Made by a program: the position numbers and the translations under genes. The notes below the pieces were generated by a model. The model did no database searches, was not told the DNA's origin, and worked only from the letters and a program-made list of their open reading frames with translations. Below, in pieces: positions 4,966-6,061 of a stretch of DNA of 6,061 bases. Position 1 is the stretch's first letter, and each line of letters starts with the position of its first letter. The DNA is from Rubrobacter sp. (lineage in GTDB: Bacteria; Actinomycetota; Rubrobacteria; Rubrobacterales; Rubrobacteraceae), in assembly GCA_013815485.1 (NCBI GenBank), contig JACDGB010000126.1:1-6061 (forward strand), written 5' to 3'.

Positions 4966-5970
4966 ATGGAGTATTTCGAGAACGTGCTGGAGGTCGTTGG
5001 GGGGACGCCCCTGATCCACCTCGGACGCATCGAACGTGACGAGGGCCTCGCGGCGACACTACTGGCGAAGGTCGAATATCTCAACCCCGGCGGCTCGGTG
5101 AAGGACCGGCCCGCCGTGAAGATGCTGGAAGTCGCGGAGGAGCAAGGTCTCCTGAAGCCGGGCGGGACGGTGGTCGAGCCGACGAGCGGGAACACGGGAG
5201 CGGGGCTTGCTCTGGCGGCGGCGGTCAAGGGCTACCGGTGCATCTGCGTGATGCCGGAGAAGGCGAGCAAGGAGAAGCAGAATCTCCTGAAGGCGATGGG
5301 CGCTGAGGTCGTCGTCACCCCGAGCGCACCGCCGGATGACCCGAAGAGCTACTACAAGGTCGCCGAGCGGCTGGCGAACGAGATACCGGGCGGCTTCAAG
5401 CCAGGCCAGTACGAGAACCCGGCCAACCCACTGGCCCACTACGAGACGACGGGGCCGGAACTCTGGCGTCAGACCACCGGGCGCATCACGCACTTCGTAG
5501 CCGGCATGGGTACCTGCGGCACCATCACCGGCACGGGACGTTATCTGAAGGAACAGAGCGCGGATGTGAAGGTCGTCGGAGTTGATCCGGAAGGCTCCAT
5601 TTTCTCCGACCCGGAGAACATCCACCAGTATGCCGTCGAAGGCGTCGGCGAAGACTTCTATCCAGGCAACCACGACGGTTCCGTGGTGGACGCAGTGATC
5701 CAGGTGGACGACCGCGAGTCGTTCTTGATGACCCGCCGCCTGATGTCCGAAGAGGGTCTCTTCACCGGAGGCTCGTGCGGTATGGCCGCCGTCGGGGCGG
5801 TACGGGCAGCGAAGGGTCTGCCAAAAGATGCCGTGGTGGTCGTGCTCCTCCCTGACACGGGCCGCAGCTACGTCTCGAAGGTCTTCGACGACGAATGGGT
5901 GCTCGCCAACTCCGCCGCCACGCAGGATGACTTGAAGCGTCCGTACCGAATTTTTGGGGAGGGAGCATGA
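4966..5970 (+). CDS. cbs: Cystathionine beta-synthase, catalytic core only
   Basis: The protein has 334 residues. This PLP fold-type II enzyme should condense serine with homocysteine to cystathionine in the cytoplasm. Visible are GGTPLIHLGRI (12-22), NPGGSVKDRPA (40-50, Lys46 as the PLP Schiff-base lysine), EPTSGNTGAGLALAA (71-85, substrate loop), GMGTCGTITGTGRYLKE (180-196, phosphate loop), VEGVGEDF (224-231), TGGSCGMA (267-274, Ser270 near the pyridine nitrogen) and LLPDTGRSYVSKVFDDEW (294-311). The VEGVGEDF and MTRRLMSEEGLFTGGSCG stretches look like actinobacterial CBS more than CysK or CysM, although a cysteine synthase cannot be fully excluded. Unlike the mycobacterial enzyme (about 460 residues), it ends soon after the core and has no CBS-pair regulatory domains. 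An in-frame ATG at 4939 would add nine residues but lies upstream of the -10. Its TGA overlaps the next gene's ATG. Confidence 0.88.
   Translation: MEYFENVLEVVGGTPLIHLGRIERDEGLAATLLAKVEYLNPGGSVKDRPAVKMLEVAEEQGLLKPGGTVVEPTSGNTGAGLALAAAVKGYRCICVMPEKASKEKQNLLKAMGAEVVVTPSAPPDDPKSYYKVAERLANEIPGGFKPGQYENPANPLAHYETTGPELWRQTTGRITHFVAGMGTCGTITGTGRYLKEQSADVKVVGVDPEGSIFSDPENIHQYAVEGVGEDFYPGNHDGSVVDAVIQVDDRESFLMTRRLMSEEGLFTGGSCGMAAVGAVRAAKGLPKDAVVVVLLPDTGRSYVSKVFDDEWVLANSAATQDDLKRPYRIFGEGA
5956..5962 (+). promoter_or_regulatory. Ribosome binding site of the gamma-lyase/synthase gene, inside the cbs 3' end
   Basis: GGGGAGG, continuing into GAGC, ends 4 nt before the ATG at 5967 and lies within the last codons of cbs. 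Together with the ATGA overlap it indicates translational coupling of the two genes. Confidence 0.7.
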
Positions 5971-6061
5971 AGTTTGCGACGAGGGCCATCCATGTTGGGC
6001 AGGACGCTGACACGGCGACAGGCGCGACGATAGTTCCGATCTACCAGACCTCCACATACAC
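5967..6061 (+). CDS. Cys/Met-metabolism PLP enzyme (cystathionine gamma-lyase/gamma-synthase type), N-terminus only
   Basis: Only 31 full codons are present before the window ends. The translation begins MKFATRAIHVGQDADTATGA and continues to PIYQTSTY, which is the standard opening of the PLP-dependent Cys/Met metabolism family: a Thr-Arg-x-x-His-x-Gly near the start, then the x-PIYQTSTY motif. Gamma-lyase, gamma-synthase, O-acetylhomoserine sulfhydrylase and methionine gamma-lyase all share these residues, so the exact activity cannot be read here. Pairing with cystathionine beta-synthase favours cystathionine gamma-lyase, which would split cystathionine to cysteine, 2-oxobutyrate and ammonia, completing reverse transsulfuration. 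The ATG overlaps the cbs stop by four bases (ATGA) and has a strong purine-rich ribosome site, so it is expressed from the cbs promoter. Confidence 0.85.
   Translation, partial: MKFATRAIHVGQDADTATGATIVPIYQTSTY

Noticed and set aside
5059..6057. A 332-codon minus-strand frame through the CBS and gamma-lyase genes
   Set aside because: It is antisense to two clearly recognisable PLP enzymes, and its His/Arg-rich translation matches no family I know; long antisense frames are expected in GC-rich DNA.

Overview
The window reads as GC-rich bacterial chromosome with strongly G/C-biased third codon positions. The Vms1-like release-factor homologue, the Mycobacterium-like cystathionine beta-synthase and apparently leaderless genes together suggest an actinomycete. 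Rubrobacter or a relative is my best guess, but that is an impression from protein style and not a measured assignment.

Layout, left to right. (1) 1-757, minus: a YeeZ-like NAD(P)-binding SDR protein that runs off the left edge with only a short C-terminus missing. (2) 883-2046, plus: a VLRF1/baeRF-type (Vms1/ANKZF1-like) release-factor-fold protein, diverging from gene 1 across about 125 bp. (3) 2047-2376: a convergent intergenic stretch with short CTTGTCA repeats, two 9-bp stem-loops and a short coding-like segment with no assigned gene. (4) 3898-2377, minus: a compact three-gene cassette in the order DoxX-like four-helix membrane protein, 60-residue single-pass membrane protein, and a glyoxalase-like VOC protein carrying an in-frame 21-bp tandem duplication. 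(5) 4940-4032, minus: an alpha/beta hydrolase. (6) 4966-5970, plus: cystathionine beta-synthase reduced to its catalytic core, overlapping by ATGA the start of (7) 5967-6061, a Cys/Met-metabolism PLP enzyme cut by the right edge.

Genes 6 and 7 form a translationally coupled pair. With a cystathionine gamma-lyase activity in the second enzyme, they would make the reverse transsulfuration route from homocysteine plus serine through cystathionine to cysteine. The hydrolase and CBS genes diverge from one AT-rich near-symmetric element (4949-4956). It reads TATAAT on the minus strand and TATACT on the plus strand, each 8-9 nt from an ATG without a Shine-Dalgarno sequence. This looks like a bidirectional promoter giving two leaderless mRNAs and is the most interesting regulatory structure here.

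Most of the window is ordinary housekeeping or accessory metabolism, and I see no tRNA, rRNA, CRISPR array, insertion sequence or phage gene. The items worth following are the shared -10 element, the degenerate GGQ-loop region of the release-factor homologue, the tandem repeat in the VOC gene, and the structured repeat region at 2050-2137.
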